A stretch of DNA of 64,000 nt from Rhynchopus euleeides (lineage: Eukaryota; Euglenozoa; Diplonemea; Diplonemida; Diplonemidae): assembly GCA_963210315.1 (NCBI GenBank), contig OY723237.1, forward strand, positions 1,178,001-1,242,000. The letters run 5' to 3'. Under the pieces are notes generated by a model. It saw nothing but the letters and a program-made list of their open reading frames with translations, was not told where the DNA came from and did no database searches. Positions 28,450-39,848 of the stretch are shown here, piece by piece. The position numbers and the translations under genes were made by a program. Position 1 is the first letter of the stretch. Every line of letters starts with the position of its first letter.

Positions 28450-29307
28450 GGGTGGTCGTCAGTTCATTTTTGGTACATTTCCGGTTGAGTTGGCTGAAAC
28501 CTGACGAAGAGTGATGGACAATATAACGATCCACCGCCGAAGACCCCCTGAGGATGCATATTGGGAAAGAAGATGCTTTCACTTCCAAGGCACACGATAG
28601 ACCGGAGAGCGATAGATAGTTGCCTGCGGTGAAGGGCGAAACGGGAAATACGAGAAAAAGACCCCCCCGCACTCGCTGATTGGACAGCAGGTGCAAGGCG
28701 GTTTATCAGGGGAAGCAGTTTACGGGCTGCGACCCTGTATGTCGCCAAACACAGGGCCCAGAAGTGAGAGACACCGCAGGTCAGAAGCCGTCATGAGATG
28801 CAGCGTCACAAGTGGGGTTCATGTGGGTGACACAGATAGGTCAGGCCCACAGCGCGTCGAGGTTAGCGGAGAGGATGCCTTTGCCAGGGCGCAGAGAGTA
28901 ACGAGCAGAAGGATGCACGCGCCTCCATCAAACTGCTGAAAACAGGAAACACGGCGCTGCCAGGCACATCAGCAAACGATCCGAGAAGCCTCGGTCGGCG
29001 GAAAAGGAAAACGGGAAGTAGAGTGGGTGGTCGACGGCAAGTGATAGCCGTGTCACAAAAAGCAGAGACGCCGAAAGAAAAAAACATAATATATATGTCA
29101 TCCAGCCGTGGCCAGCCAACGGGCCTGTGAGTCTATAGTTTCTGACACAGGGTATTTGTTCGGAGAGCGACACGCCAACACGTGACAGATGGACCCCAGG
29201 GGATCCCGAAACCGAGAGGTCCCCGAGGAGAGGGCACAGCCGGAAGGAGGGACAAGCGGAAAGATGAAGCGGGGCGTCTGGAAAGGGAGGAGGGGCGAAA
29301 GGGGGGG

Positions 29308-29409
29308 TTTGATCGGCGAGAGTGAATGGAAAAGTGAGTCTCCCAGCACCTTCCTGCAATGTTACGCCTTGTTGTAGTCAGAAAACCAGAAATGTTGTAC
29401 AGGGCAGGG
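29308..29409. repeat. Shared 100-bp segment, copy B of unit 2
   Basis: This is the only copy in unit 2, because the deletion removed copy A. It has GAATGGAAAAG where unit 1 has GAATGAAAAAG, making it closer to copy A at that site. Confidence 0.6.
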
Positions 29410-29769
29410 GAGAAAGGGGGGGGGGGGGTCGTCGGTCACGACACCACACACAGCGGCAGCGGGAGTGGGATTTCCTGCATGATCCTGCGTTGGTAGCACA
29501 GCAAGACGCAGAAGGAAGAGAGTAGTCCCCAGCGAGATGGTACGGGGAACCGGAGTGACGAGACAGCGTGAATCATAGAAAAGGGAAAAGGACGGGGGAA
29601 GCGGGTGGAGGACACAACGACAAAGTCGTGCGAGTCGTCAGCACGAGGTGACAGCAACACAAGGCACGCCGCCAGGAAAGAAAGCACAAAGCTTTCACAC
29701 AGGTACAGGAGGTGTCAGCGGGAAAACATGGGCTGCACGCAGAGGTGTCCGAAAAGAACGACGTCACCG

Positions 29770-32700
29770 CTACGGCGACACACAAGGGAGGCACGGCTTG
29801 TCGGAGCACATCATGCGGGTGCACGCCACCTTCCCGTTGTTGCACTTGCAGTCGTTGCAGTGGTTGTTCTTCTCACCCTTGCCGGTCCAGCCGTCAGCGA
29901 CAATGGTACCGCACTCCAGCGTGCAGGAAGCAGGGACAGGAACAGGGGCGTCACACGGCTTGTCGGAGCACATCATGCGGGTGCACGCCACCAGCCCGTT
30001 GTTGCACTTGCAGTCGTTGCAGTGGTTGCGCTTCTCACCCTTGCCGGTCCAGCCGTCAGCGACAATGGTGCCACACTCCAGCGTGCAGGAAGCAGGGACA
30101 GGAACAGGGGCGTCGCACGGCTTGTCGGAGCACATCATGCGGGTGCACGCCACCAGCCCGTTGTTGCACTTGCAGTCGTTGCAGTGGTTGTTCTTCTCAC
30201 CCTTGCCGGTCCAGCCGTCAGCGACAATGGTGCCACACTCCAGCGTGCAGGAAGCAGGGACAGGAACAGGGGCGTCGCACGGCTTGTCGGAGCACATCAT
30301 GCGGGTGCACGCCACCTTCCCGTTGTTGCACTTGCAGTCGTTGCAGTGGTTGCGCTTCTCACCCTTGCCGGTCCAGCCGTCAGCGACAATGGTGCCACAC
30401 TCCAGCGTGCAGGAAGCAGGGACAGGAACAGGGGCGTCGCACGGCTTGTCGGAGCACATCATGCGGGTGCACGCCACCAGCCCGTTGTTGCACTTGCAGT
30501 CGTTGCAGTGGTTGCGCTTCTCACCCTTGCCGGTCCAGCCGTCAGCGACACTGGTACCGCACTCCAGCGTGCAGGAAGCAGGGACAGGAACAGGGGCGTC
30601 ACACGGCTTGTCGGAGCACATCATGCGGGTGCACGCCACCAGCCCGTTGTTGCACTTGCAGTCGTTGCAGTGGTTGCGCTTCTCACCCTTGCCGGTCCAG
30701 CCGTCAGCGACAATGGTACCGCACTCCAGCGTGCAGGAAGCAGGGACAGGAACAGGGGCGTCGCACGGCTTGTCGGAGCACATCATGCGGGTGCACGCCA
30801 CCTTCCCGTTGTTGCACTTGCAGTCGTTGCAGTGGTTGTTCTTCTCACCCTTGCCGGTCCAGCCGTCAGCGACAATGGTGCCACACTCCAGCGTGCAGGA
30901 AGCAGGGACAGGAACAGGGGCGTCGCACGGCTTGTCGGAGCACATCATGCGGGTGCACGCCACCAGCCCGTTGTTGCACTTGCAGTCGTTGCAGTGGTTG
31001 CGCTTCTCACCCTTGCCGGTCCAGCCGTCAGCGACAATGGTACCGCACTCCAGCGTGCAGGAAGCAGGGACAGGAACAGGGGCGTCGCACGGCTTGTCGG
31101 AGCACATCATGCGGGTGCACGCCACCAGCCCGTTGTTGCACTTGCAGTCGTTGCAGTGGTTGCGCTTCTCACCCTTGCCGGTCCAGCCGTCAGCGACAAT
31201 GGTGCCACACTCCAGCGTGCAGGAAGCAGGGACAGGAACAGGGGCGTCGCACGGCTTGTCGGAGCACATCATGCGGGTGCACGCCACCAGCCCGTTGTTG
31301 CACTTGCAGTCGTTGCAGTGGTTGTTCTTCTCACCCTTGCCGGTCCAGCCGTCAGCGACAATGGTGCCACACTCCAGCGTGCAGGAAGCAGGGACAGGAA
31401 CAGGGGCGTCGCACGGCTTGTCGGAGCACATCATGCGGGTGCACGCCACCTTCCCGTTGTTGCACTTGCAGTCGTTGCAGTGGTTGCGCTTCTCACCCTT
31501 GCCGGTCCAGCCGTCAGCGACACTGGTGCCACACTCCAGCGTGCAGGAAGCAGGGACAGGAACAGGGGCGTCGCACGGCTTGTCGGAGCACATCATGCGG
31601 GTGCACGCCACCAGCCCGTTGTTGCACTTGCAGTCGTTGCAGTGGTTGCGCTTCTCACCCTTGCCGGTCCAGCCGTCAGCGACAATGGTACCGCACTCCA
31701 GCGTGCAGGAAGCAGGGACAGGAACAGGGGCGTCGCACGGCTTGTCGGAGCACATCATGCGGGTGCACGCCACCTTCCCGTTGTTGCACTTGCAGTAGTT
31801 GCAGTGGTTGCGCTTCTCACCCTTGCCGGTCCAGCCGTCAGCGACAATGGTACCGCACTCCAGCGTGCAGGAAGCAGGGACAGGAACAGGGGCGTCACAC
31901 GGCTTGTCGGAGCACATCATGCGGGTGCACGCCACCTTCCCGTTGTTGCACTTGCAGTAGTTGCAGTGGTTGCGCTTCTCACCCTTGCCGGTCCAGCCGT
32001 CAGCGACAATGGTACCGCACTCCAGCGTGCAGGAAGCAGGGACAGGAACAGGGGCGTCACACGGCTTGTGGGAGCACATCATGCGGGTGCACGCCACCAG
32101 CCCGTTGTTGCACTTGCAGTCGTTGCAGTGGTTGCGCTTCTCACCCTTGCCGGTCCAGCCGTCAGCGACAATGGTGCCACACTCCAGCGTGCAGGAAGCA
32201 GGGACAGGAACAGGGGCGTCGCACGGCTTGTCGGAGCACATCATGCGGGTGCACGCCACCTTCCCGTTGTTGCACTTGCAGTCGTTGCAGTGGTTGCGCT
32301 TCTCACCCTTGCCGGTCCAGCCGTCAGCGACAATGGTACCGCACTCCAGCGTGCAGGAAGCAGGGACAGGAACAGGGGCGTCACACGGCTTGTCGGAGCA
32401 CATCATGCGGGTGCACGCCACCAGCCCGTTGTTGCACTTGCAGTCGTTGCAGTGGTTGCGCTTCTCACCCTTGCCGGTCCAGCCGTCAGCGACAATGGTA
32501 CCGCACTCCAGCGTGCAGGAAGCAGGGACAGGAACAGGGGCGTCGCACGGCTTGTCGGAGCACATCATGCGGGTGCACGCCACCAGCCCGTTGTTGCACT
32601 TGCAGTCGTTGCAGTGGTTGCGCTTCTCACCCTTGCCGGTCCAGCCGTCAGCGACAATGGTGCCACACTCCAGCGTGCAGGAAGCAGGGACAGGAACAGG

Positions 32701-35004
32701 GGCGTCGCACGGCTTGTCGGAGCACATCATGCGGGTGCACGCCACCAGCCCGTTGTTGCACTTGCAGTCGTTGCAGTGGTTGTTCTTCTCACCCTTGCCG
32801 GTCCAGCCGTCAGCGACAATGGTGCCACACTCCAGCGTGCAGGAAGCAGGGACAGGAACAGGGGCGTCGCACGGCTTGTCGGAGCACATCATGCGGGTGC
32901 ACGCCACCTTCCCGTTGTTGCACTTGCAGTCGTTGCAGTGGTTGCGCTTCTCACCCTTGCCGGTCCAGCCGTCAGCGACAATGGTGCCACACTCCAGCGT
33001 GCAGGAAGCAGGGACAGGAACAGGGGCGTCGCACGGCTTGTCGGAGCACATCATGCGGGTGCACGCCACCAGCCCGTTGTTGCACTTGCAGTCGTTGCAG
33101 TGGTTGCGCTTCTCACCCTTGCCGGTCCAGCCGTCAGCGACAATGGTACCGCACTCCAGCGTGCAGGAAGCAGGGACAGGAACAGGGGCGTCGCACGGCT
33201 TGTCGGAGCACATCATGCGGGTGCACGCCACCTTCCCGTTGTTGCACTTGCAGTCGTTGCAGTGGTTGCGCTTCTCACCCTTGCCGGTCCAGCCGTCAGC
33301 GACAATGGTACCGCACTCCAGCGTGCAGGAAGCAGGGACAGGAACAGGGGCGTCACACGGCTTGTCGGAGCACATCATGCGGGTGCACGTCACCAGCCCG
33401 TTGTTGCACTTGCAGTCGTTGCAGTGGTTGCGCTTCTCACCCTTGCCGGTCCAGCCGTCAGCGACAATGGTACCGCACTCCAGCGTGCAGGAAGCAGGGA
33501 CAGGAACAGGGGTGTCGCACGGCTTGTCGGAGCACATCATGCGGGTGCACGCCACCAGCCCGTTGTTGCACTTGCAGTCGTTGCAGTGGTTGTTCTTCTC
33601 ACCCTTGCCGGTCCAGCCGTCAGCGACAATGGTGCCACACTCCAGCGTGCAGGAAGCAGGGACAGGAACAGGGGCGTCGCACGGCTTGTCGGAGCACATC
33701 ATGCGGGTGCACGCCACCAGCCCGTTGTTGCACTTGCAGGCGTTGCAGTGGTTGCGCTTCTCACCCTTGCCGGTCCAGCCGTCCGCGACAATGGTACCGC
33801 ACTCCAGCGTGCAGGAAGCAGGGACAGGAACAGGGGCGTCGCACGGCTTGTCGGAGCACATCATGCGGGTGCACGCCACCTTCCCGTTGTTGCACTTGCA
33901 GTCGTTGCAGTGGTTGCGCTTCTCACCCTTGCCGGTCCAGCCGTCAGCGACAATGGTACCGCACTCCAGCGTGCAGGAAGCAGGGACAGGAACAGGGGCG
34001 TCACACGGCTTGTCGGAGCACATCATGCGGGTGCACGCCACCTTCCCGTTGTTGCACTTGCAGTAGTTGCAGTGGTTGCGCTTCTCACCCTTGCCGGTCC
34101 AGCCGTCAGCGACAATGGTACCGCACTCCAGCGTGCAGGAAGCAGGGACAGGAACAGGGGTGTCGCACGGCTTGTCGGAGCACATCATGCGGGTGCACGC
34201 CACCAGCCCGTTGTTGCACTTGCAGGCGTTGCAGTGGTTGCGCTTCTCACCCTTGCCGGTCCAGCCGTCCGCGACAATGGTACCGCACTCCAGCGTGCAG
34301 GAAGCAGGGACAGGAACAGGGGCGTCGCACGGCTTGTCGGAGCACATCATGCGGGTGCACGCCACCTTCCCGTTGTTGCACTTGCAGTCGTTGCAGTGGT
34401 TGCGCTTCTCACCCTTGCCGGTCCAGCCGTCAGCGACAATGGTACCGCACTCCAGCGTGCAGGAAGCAGGGACAGGAACAGGGGCGTCACACGGCTTGTC
34501 GGAGCACATCATGCGGGTGCACGCCACCTTCCCGTTGTTGCACTTGCAGTAGTTGCAGTGGTTGCGCTTCTCACCCTTGCCGGTCCAGCCGTCAGCGACA
34601 ATGGTACCGCACTCCAGCGTGCAGGAAGCAGGGACAGGAACAGGGGTGTCGCACGGCTTGTCGGAGCACATCATGCGGGTGCACGCCACCAGCCCGTTGT
34701 TGCACTTGCAGTCGTTGCAGTGGTTGTTCTTCTCACCCTTGCCGGTCCAGCCGTCAGCGACAATGGTGCCACACTCCAGCGTGCAGGAAGCAGGGACAGG
34801 AACAGGGGCGTCGCACGGCTTGTCGGAGCACATCATGCGGGTGCACGCCACCTTCCCGTTGTTGCACTTGCAGTCGTTGCAGTGGTTGTTCTTCTCACCC
34901 TTGCCGGTCCAGCCGTCAGCCACAACGGTGCCGCACTCGAGTGTGCAGCTCTTCTCAACTGTTGCTGTCACCGTGACGAGTATGATGGAAATGATGGACA
35001 TCAT
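29770..35004 (-). CDS. Secreted poly-pacifastin-like repeat protein, copy 3 (complete, 32 repeats, 1,744 aa)
   Basis: The start is the ATG at 35004 and the stop a TAG at 29772-29770. The architecture matches copy 2 with 17 fewer repeats. Terminal repeats agree with copy 2 at both ends while the interior order differs, so length change happens inside the array. Variants include Ser for Ile in GTIV (GTSV, near 30550 and 31522), His for Asp in SDKPC (SHKPC, near 32069) and LVTC near 33388, the last also seen in copy 1. Every repeat read keeps the Arg of CTR and all eight Cys. Confidence 0.92.
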   Translation of the reverse strand: MMSIISIILVTVTATVEKSCTLECGTVVADGWTGKGEKNNHCNDCKCNNGKVACTRMMCSDKPCDAPVPVPASCTLECGTIVADGWTGKGEKNNHCNDCKCNNGLVACTRMMCSDKPCDTPVPVPASCTLECGTIVADGWTGKGEKRNHCNYCKCNNGKVACTRMMCSDKPCDAPVPVPASCTLECGTIVADGWTGKGEKRNHCNDCKCNNGKVACTRMMCSDKPCDAPVPVPASCTLECGTIVADGWTGKGEKRNHCNACKCNNGLVACTRMMCSDKPCDTPVPVPASCTLECGTIVADGWTGKGEKRNHCNYCKCNNGKVACTRMMCSDKPCDAPVPVPASCTLECGTIVADGWTGKGEKRNHCNDCKCNNGKVACTRMMCSDKPCDAPVPVPASCTLECGTIVADGWTGKGEKRNHCNACKCNNGLVACTRMMCSDKPCDAPVPVPASCTLECGTIVADGWTGKGEKNNHCNDCKCNNGLVACTRMMCSDKPCDTPVPVPASCTLECGTIVADGWTGKGEKRNHCNDCKCNNGLVTCTRMMCSDKPCDAPVPVPASCTLECGTIVADGWTGKGEKRNHCNDCKCNNGKVACTRMMCSDKPCDAPVPVPASCTLECGTIVADGWTGKGEKRNHCNDCKCNNGLVACTRMMCSDKPCDAPVPVPASCTLECGTIVADGWTGKGEKRNHCNDCKCNNGKVACTRMMCSDKPCDAPVPVPASCTLECGTIVADGWTGKGEKNNHCNDCKCNNGLVACTRMMCSDKPCDAPVPVPASCTLECGTIVADGWTGKGEKRNHCNDCKCNNGLVACTRMMCSDKPCDAPVPVPASCTLECGTIVADGWTGKGEKRNHCNDCKCNNGLVACTRMMCSDKPCDAPVPVPASCTLECGTIVADGWTGKGEKRNHCNDCKCNNGKVACTRMMCSDKPCDAPVPVPASCTLECGTIVADGWTGKGEKRNHCNDCKCNNGLVACTRMMCSHKPCDAPVPVPASCTLECGTIVADGWTGKGEKRNHCNYCKCNNGKVACTRMMCSDKPCDAPVPVPASCTLECGTIVADGWTGKGEKRNHCNYCKCNNGKVACTRMMCSDKPCDAPVPVPASCTLECGTIVADGWTGKGEKRNHCNDCKCNNGLVACTRMMCSDKPCDAPVPVPASCTLECGTSVADGWTGKGEKRNHCNDCKCNNGKVACTRMMCSDKPCDAPVPVPASCTLECGTIVADGWTGKGEKNNHCNDCKCNNGLVACTRMMCSDKPCDAPVPVPASCTLECGTIVADGWTGKGEKRNHCNDCKCNNGLVACTRMMCSDKPCDAPVPVPASCTLECGTIVADGWTGKGEKRNHCNDCKCNNGLVACTRMMCSDKPCDAPVPVPASCTLECGTIVADGWTGKGEKNNHCNDCKCNNGKVACTRMMCSDKPCDAPVPVPASCTLECGTIVADGWTGKGEKRNHCNDCKCNNGLVACTRMMCSDKPCDAPVPVPASCTLECGTSVADGWTGKGEKRNHCNDCKCNNGLVACTRMMCSDKPCDAPVPVPASCTLECGTIVADGWTGKGEKRNHCNDCKCNNGKVACTRMMCSDKPCDAPVPVPASCTLECGTIVADGWTGKGEKNNHCNDCKCNNGLVACTRMMCSDKPCDAPVPVPASCTLECGTIVADGWTGKGEKRNHCNDCKCNNGLVACTRMMCSDKPCDAPVPVPASCTLECGTIVADGWTGKGEKNNHCNDCKCNNGKVACTRMMCSDKPCLPCVSP

Positions 35005-36872
35005 GATTTTTCGGATTTTGTTTATATCTGTGTGGTGGTGCTGGTGTGGTACAGTCGTTCTCTCTCCGGTCCCTGCCCCAGGCAGAATGAGCGCTGTCTT
35101 TTCAAACAGTGAGGGTGGGCACGTCCGTCCGCTGTTCTGTCTACGTTGGACGTGTCTGACGCTTTTTGCCGCCTTTTGAACGTGTCGACTCCTCAATGGC
35201 TGCCTCTCCTTGCCCGCTTGTCGGTCCTTCTCGCTGTTTAAAGGATGACAGTAAGGACACTCGAGTCAATGACGCAGATGAACCTGAGTGCCGCCCGTGC
35301 CTCCCGCAGCACCAGTGCCCTTCCAATTCAAGTGAGGCACCCTGCAGCAGTCAGTGCAGACAAGCTCCGATGGGTGCCCCCGACACACAGGTGTTTGCTT
35401 CTCTGTGTAAGCCCCACACCCACCAAACCCCTCCCTGGTCTCCAAGGCGGCGCCACCATTTCATCCCACAACATCATCCCCTCCTCCCCCCCTCCGTTTG
35501 CTTGTGCCCTCGCACTCCGCCCCGCCCTCGCCCTGACCCCCTCCTCCCGTGACCCAGAGAGGAGGCGCGAGATGCTGTTCTACGATACCGCCTCTCTCAT
35601 TGGGGAGCTGCAACACGACGTCGCCCCGTCGCAGTACCTGTGTGTGCTGCTGAGCCACTGAGACGCTGCATGCAGGAGCAAACCAGCTCTCTGGCCGTTT
35701 TGCTTTTGGTCATCTCGACAACGTTTGTGTTACGTTTCCGGTGAAACAAGAAAGGGCGCGACCCCTCCCTGTGTATCAGGCGAATTGTATGCAAACTGTT
35801 TTCCCTTTGCCAATGGAGAGGCGGTATTGCCAATAGAGTGAGTGAGAGAGTGAGAGAAAGAGACAGAAGACAGGGGTGGAAGAAGTGGAGGAATCACAAC
35901 GCCGTTCAGCAGCAACCGCTCTTCGGCTGTGTTTTTTTTTGGTGATGCGTTGACGCTTCTCCACCCAAACCCTGAAAGTGATAGTGTATGGAGGATTTGG
36001 ATGCTTGCTGTGGTGAGCCCGGCTTTCTGATCACAGGAGTGTGCGAGAAAAGACAGCAAAGGAGTTGGGACGGAGGAAGGGGTAAGGTTCACCCACCCAC
36101 CTACCCACTTCCCATCCCTCCTCTTAGGACACGCTCAATAGAAGTGGCGGGGGAGGGGCGATTGTCGAGAAGGAAGGCAACGCATCTCTCCCAACACATT
36201 CTACCTCAGGGTCGAATCTCTCCTGTCACTCGCAACAATCAACAGGCAGAGAGTGCGGGGGGGGGGGAGGTGTGCGGAGCGGGGAGACGTGCGCTGTGGC
36301 CTGATATTCTGTTATGTGAAGCGACACCTCGCTTACACACAGAATATGCAAACCTGCTAAAAAAAATCGAGCGGCCACAAGGAAGAAGAGGAGGGAGGGG
36401 GCCGACTGAGTATCGGCAGTCGCAACCTGCTTTAAAAATCCAACTGGGATGGGGGAGGGGGCTGTGTTAGGCAGTAATCGAGGGTGTGTGTGTGCATGAG
36501 TTTCTTGACGAGGATAGATCCTGCATGTGAAACCGAAAGGGGAGGGGTAGCGGGGGCGGGCAAAGCTGTTCCCTTCGCGTCGTTAGTTTTTCACATAAAA
36601 AAAAGAGGCGAAAAGAATGCGCCAGAAAGGAAACAGCATTTTCGGCATCGCAGTGGAGACCCTTGGAGTGTTGAACAACAGCTGTGGTATAATCGGGGCC
36701 CCCATCGCGAGTTGCCCCGGTTAGTATTTGGGTTTGAAGCTTCAGAGGGGCAGCACGACAAGTAGCACACGCTGCCAAGCGCTTGAGAGATATCGAGACG
36801 CGAAAACTCTGGGGGGGGGGGGGGTTTGTTTTTGGAGTTGTGCTAACAACGCAGGAAACTTTGCCATGCAGA

Positions 36873-37124
36873 TCATGCAGGACACACACCACACCCGCAG
36901 CAGGCGTGTGGGGTGTTCTCGCGATCGACGAATACCCGCTGGTTCTTCCCTCCCCTTACTGATTTGCAGACGCAGAGTTTCCGCCATTTCAGATAGGGCG
37001 GGAACACACAACAATCGGCCATCACCAAACTACAATACGAAAGGAACCCCTGAACCCGGCGCGTGTGTATGTATGTGTGCGTGCATCGCGCAAAGATACA
37101 CGATTTCGACGAAGCAGCTTGCAT
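36873..37124 (-). CDS. Candidate small cysteine-rich protein (83 aa), unit 3
   Basis: Identical in translation to the unit 1 candidate, with the same pyrimidine tract and AG (37152-37151) upstream. Confidence 0.25.
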   Translation of the reverse strand: MQAASSKSCIFARCTHTYIHTRRVQGFLSYCSLVMADCCVFPPYLKWRKLCVCKSVRGGKNQRVFVDRENTPHACCGCGVCPA

Positions 37125-37150
37125 CTGAGGATAAGTTAACCGAGGGAAAC

Positions 37151-37194
37151 CTTATTCGGCGGGGGTGAGGGGGTGAGAGAGAGAGAGAGGGGTG
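37151..37194 (-). promoter_or_regulatory. Pyrimidine tract plus AG, unit 3
   Basis: Counterpart of the unit 1 tract between the IQ-motif gene and the 83-codon frame. Confidence 0.35.
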
Positions 37195-37201
37195 GGGTGG
37201 C

Positions 37202-37301
37202 TTGATTGTCGAGAGTGAATGGAAAAGCAAGTCTCCCAGCACCTTCTTGCAATGTTAGTCCTTTTTGTAGTCACCACACCAGATATGCTGTACAAGGCGA
37301 G
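37202..37301. repeat. Shared 100-bp segment, copy A of unit 3
   Basis: Overlaps the last codons of the IQ-motif gene as in unit 1. Confidence 0.6.
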
Positions 37302-38521
37302 AGAGGAGGGGTAGGGGTGGCTCCGATGCTGGGGCGTGAAAAGGGGCCTGTCAGGAGGTACGACGGGAATATGTGATCCGCTTTATTCAGCACAGACACC
37401 GCTGCACGGAGAGGCGCAAACCCCTGCTCCACAGGCGGGGGCCCGCCGGTGAACATCGTGCTAAAGCCGAGATCGCGGCAGGAGTCCTCCGGCTCGACGT
37501 CCGGGGCAGAGGCTAGGTCACCCCCCTCCACGAGAAACCCCGTCACGCTGTCATAGCTCACGGAGGTTAGGAAGACCCGCGCCGACTGAAGGTATGTGTC
37601 GTAGAGTGCTGTCATCTCCTCGCCCCGCAGCGTCAGAAGGGACCTCCGGGAGATGCGCTCCTCCTTCACGACGTAGAGCAGCTCATGCGCCTCGATAATG
37701 TACGCTGCGTCCGAAGGGGCAGGTGGCTTCGGGGCGTGCTGCCCCTCCCCGTCACACAGCGAGGGGTGGCGGCGCAGCGGGATGTGGAGCCGCTGCGCAG
37801 AGCGCGCAGCGGCGGTGGAAAGCAGCTTCCATGACTCACGCTCGCGCCGCAAGATGGTGGTGCGCTTCAGGGAGGCTTGAGAGTCGAGCACGCCGCGCTC
37901 CTCCCTCCCGAGCCACAGGGAGTACACTGCGGCGCGGGAGGCGCGGCAGGCAGCAGCGAGGCAGAGGGTTGCCTGCAGGTGTTTGGCACGCACAGTCCAC
38001 CGCTGAATGCTGACGGTGCGGGTGGAGATGGCTGTCATGACAAACCGTTTGATGTTCTTCAGGGCTTCGACGCGTGGGGCGACCCTGACGCGGATGGCAG
38101 GGATGAGGCAGGATATGATGGCGCAGGCGCGTGCCTGGGAGGCAACCCCGCGGGCGTAGGCGGTGCGCCAGCTGCGTTGGATGACGCGCACAGCCTTGCG
38201 CCGCACGGCTTGTGACTTCCGCTTGTCCTTCGCCCTCTCGGCCTCGTTGATCAGGTTTCGCGAGACCTGCAGCATCTGCACCGCCGCCTTTTTATTCGCG
38301 CCTGCTAAGGGGGACACAGCAACCAGCTCCTCCGAATCCACAACCCCGACACGCGTGTAGTTCCGCAGCTCCTGCCAGTGCAATTCGGGACTCTTCTTCG
38401 GCTGCGTTGCCTTTTTCCCCCGCCGGGGGCCGGAGCCCGGCGTGCGCGACATATTGCTGGCATTGCTGGAGCGCCGCCGGTGCTTCCCGGCATCAAAGGC
38501 GCCGAGAAGCCCCTGATCCAT
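37271..38521 (-). CDS. Basic IQ-motif-like protein, 416 aa, unit 3
   Basis: Full-length copy with the normal C-terminus (TAYLVW then TGA) and Ala75. Apart from that residue it matches the unit 1 protein throughout. The leader carries the longest GGGGT tract of the array. Confidence 0.8.
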   Translation of the reverse strand: MDQGLLGAFDAGKHRRRSSNASNMSRTPGSGPRRGKKATQPKKSPELHWQELRNYTRVGVVDSEELVAVSPLAGANKKAAVQMLQVSRNLINEAERAKDKRKSQAVRRKAVRVIQRSWRTAYARGVASQARACAIISCLIPAIRVRVAPRVEALKNIKRFVMTAISTRTVSIQRWTVRAKHLQATLCLAAACRASRAAVYSLWLGREERGVLDSQASLKRTTILRRERESWKLLSTAAARSAQRLHIPLRRHPSLCDGEGQHAPKPPAPSDAAYIIEAHELLYVVKEERISRRSLLTLRGEEMTALYDTYLQSARVFLTSVSYDSVTGFLVEGGDLASAPDVEPEDSCRDLGFSTMFTGGPPPVEQGFAPLRAAVSVLNKADHIFPSYLLTGPFSRPSIGATPTPPLSPCTAYLVW

Positions 38522-38722
38522 CGCGGCAAACCGCCCCGCCCAGCGGTGCGCTGCGCCCGCCCCAGCGTGCGTGCCTCATGGGCTGGGGTGTCCCCTGTCC
38601 CACACACAGGGCGGCGATTCTGGCAATGTGTGTATCTGCTGGTTGCAAGTTGTTTTTGTGGTTGGCATACGGGAGATCCCCAGTTTGAAGTTTGAGCGAG
38701 GCGCAATCGGAGATGCAGCAAG

Positions 38723-38825
38723 CTGAAAAGGGGCACAAGCGGGTATGGGAGGGGGTGGGGTGGGGTGGGGTGGGGTGGGGTGGGGTGGGGTGGGGTGGGG
38801 TGGGGTGGGGTGGGGTGGGGTGGGG
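38723..38825 (-). promoter_or_regulatory. Trans-splice acceptor with (GGGGT)14 tract, unit 3
   Basis: The pyrimidine tract in front of the AG (38724-38723) is doubled in length compared with the other units. In trypanosomatids tract length and composition influence acceptor efficiency, so this copy may be processed differently; that is inference. Confidence 0.6.
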
Positions 38826-39848
38826 CTTGGGCGAGGGCAGTCAGCAGCACTTTGTTTTAATTATAGAATTTGTCGTCAATAGGAATTTGCAGCCGGTAGC
38901 AGTAGTAGGTGATATGCCGCGTTGGGGCGCGGCACCTGACGTGCGCTGTGCTGTCGGGCTCCGGCTGGACAGCGCTGTCTAGACACAGTGCACGTCTGCT
39001 AGAAGAATGAAGGCAATGGCCAACATAGGAAATCAATATAGGCATCACGCAGGGCAGCAGCAGAGCCAAAGAGAAGGTCCAGCACCCCTCACAACTGTGC
39101 CCACCACCAAGGAGGGACAAATGCCCTCAGTGAGGCGAAGCACGGCGTTCTGGAATGTTGCGAGACCTTCCTTCGCGGCATAAGCATGTGCCCCCAACGA
39201 AGAGAGTGCGATGATGGCTTTTGTCTGCAGGACGAGTCAACCGCAGATACGAGGTGGTACGGGTTTTCAGTTCTTTCCAGAGGTGGGGGTGGGGTGGGGA
39301 GACGGAAGGAGGGAGAGACGGAACATTATTCCCTGCAAAAAAAACCCCCCCCACAGCCCAGATCCACCCGGTCTCCTTGGATGCCTCTCTCTCTCTCTGC
39401 AAAGGCCTGCCATCGGTTCATAGGGGGCATGGCATTCGCTCTGTGTCAAACTGTGTGAGCTTTGCCTTCCTCTTTTGAGAAGCGGTTCACTGCCCTGCAT
39501 TTCGGAGCGAAGGCCCCCATAGACGTGACTTTTGTCCCGCACATCCAAGACGAAAAGGTGGGGGGGGGGGGGTGGAGAGAGAGAGAGAGAGCTGTGCCTG
39601 ATGGTAAAAATGAAAAATGGCACTGGGAGAGGAACGGGAAGAGGCATAGCGAGAGGGTGAGGCGGGATGGGGGTGGGGGTGGGGGTGGATGATAGTCAAA
39701 AAAAAGTGAAAAGGGCAAAAAACAAAACAAAAACGAAGGCCTCACCGCACACATCCACACATACCCCTCTCTCCCTTCCAGCAATTTGCGGGTATCCAAT
39801 TTTCTTTTCTGGATAGTCGCAGCGCGGCGATCCCCCCCCCCCCCCCCC

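Larger units (their letters stand above)
24097..29769. other. Long spacer, unit 2
   Basis: It is near-identical in order and sequence to the long spacer of unit 1. Differences seen are mainly homopolymer lengths, for example the G runs at 25099-25116 and 26945-26961 and a shorter C run before the inverted-repeat element (25377-25390). Confidence 0.6.
35005..37270. other. Short spacer, unit 3
   Basis: Same layout as unit 1. A single-base difference gives GTGTATCAGG near 35775 where the others read GTGTAGCAGG. Only the 83-codon candidate is worth noting as a possible gene. Confidence 0.6.
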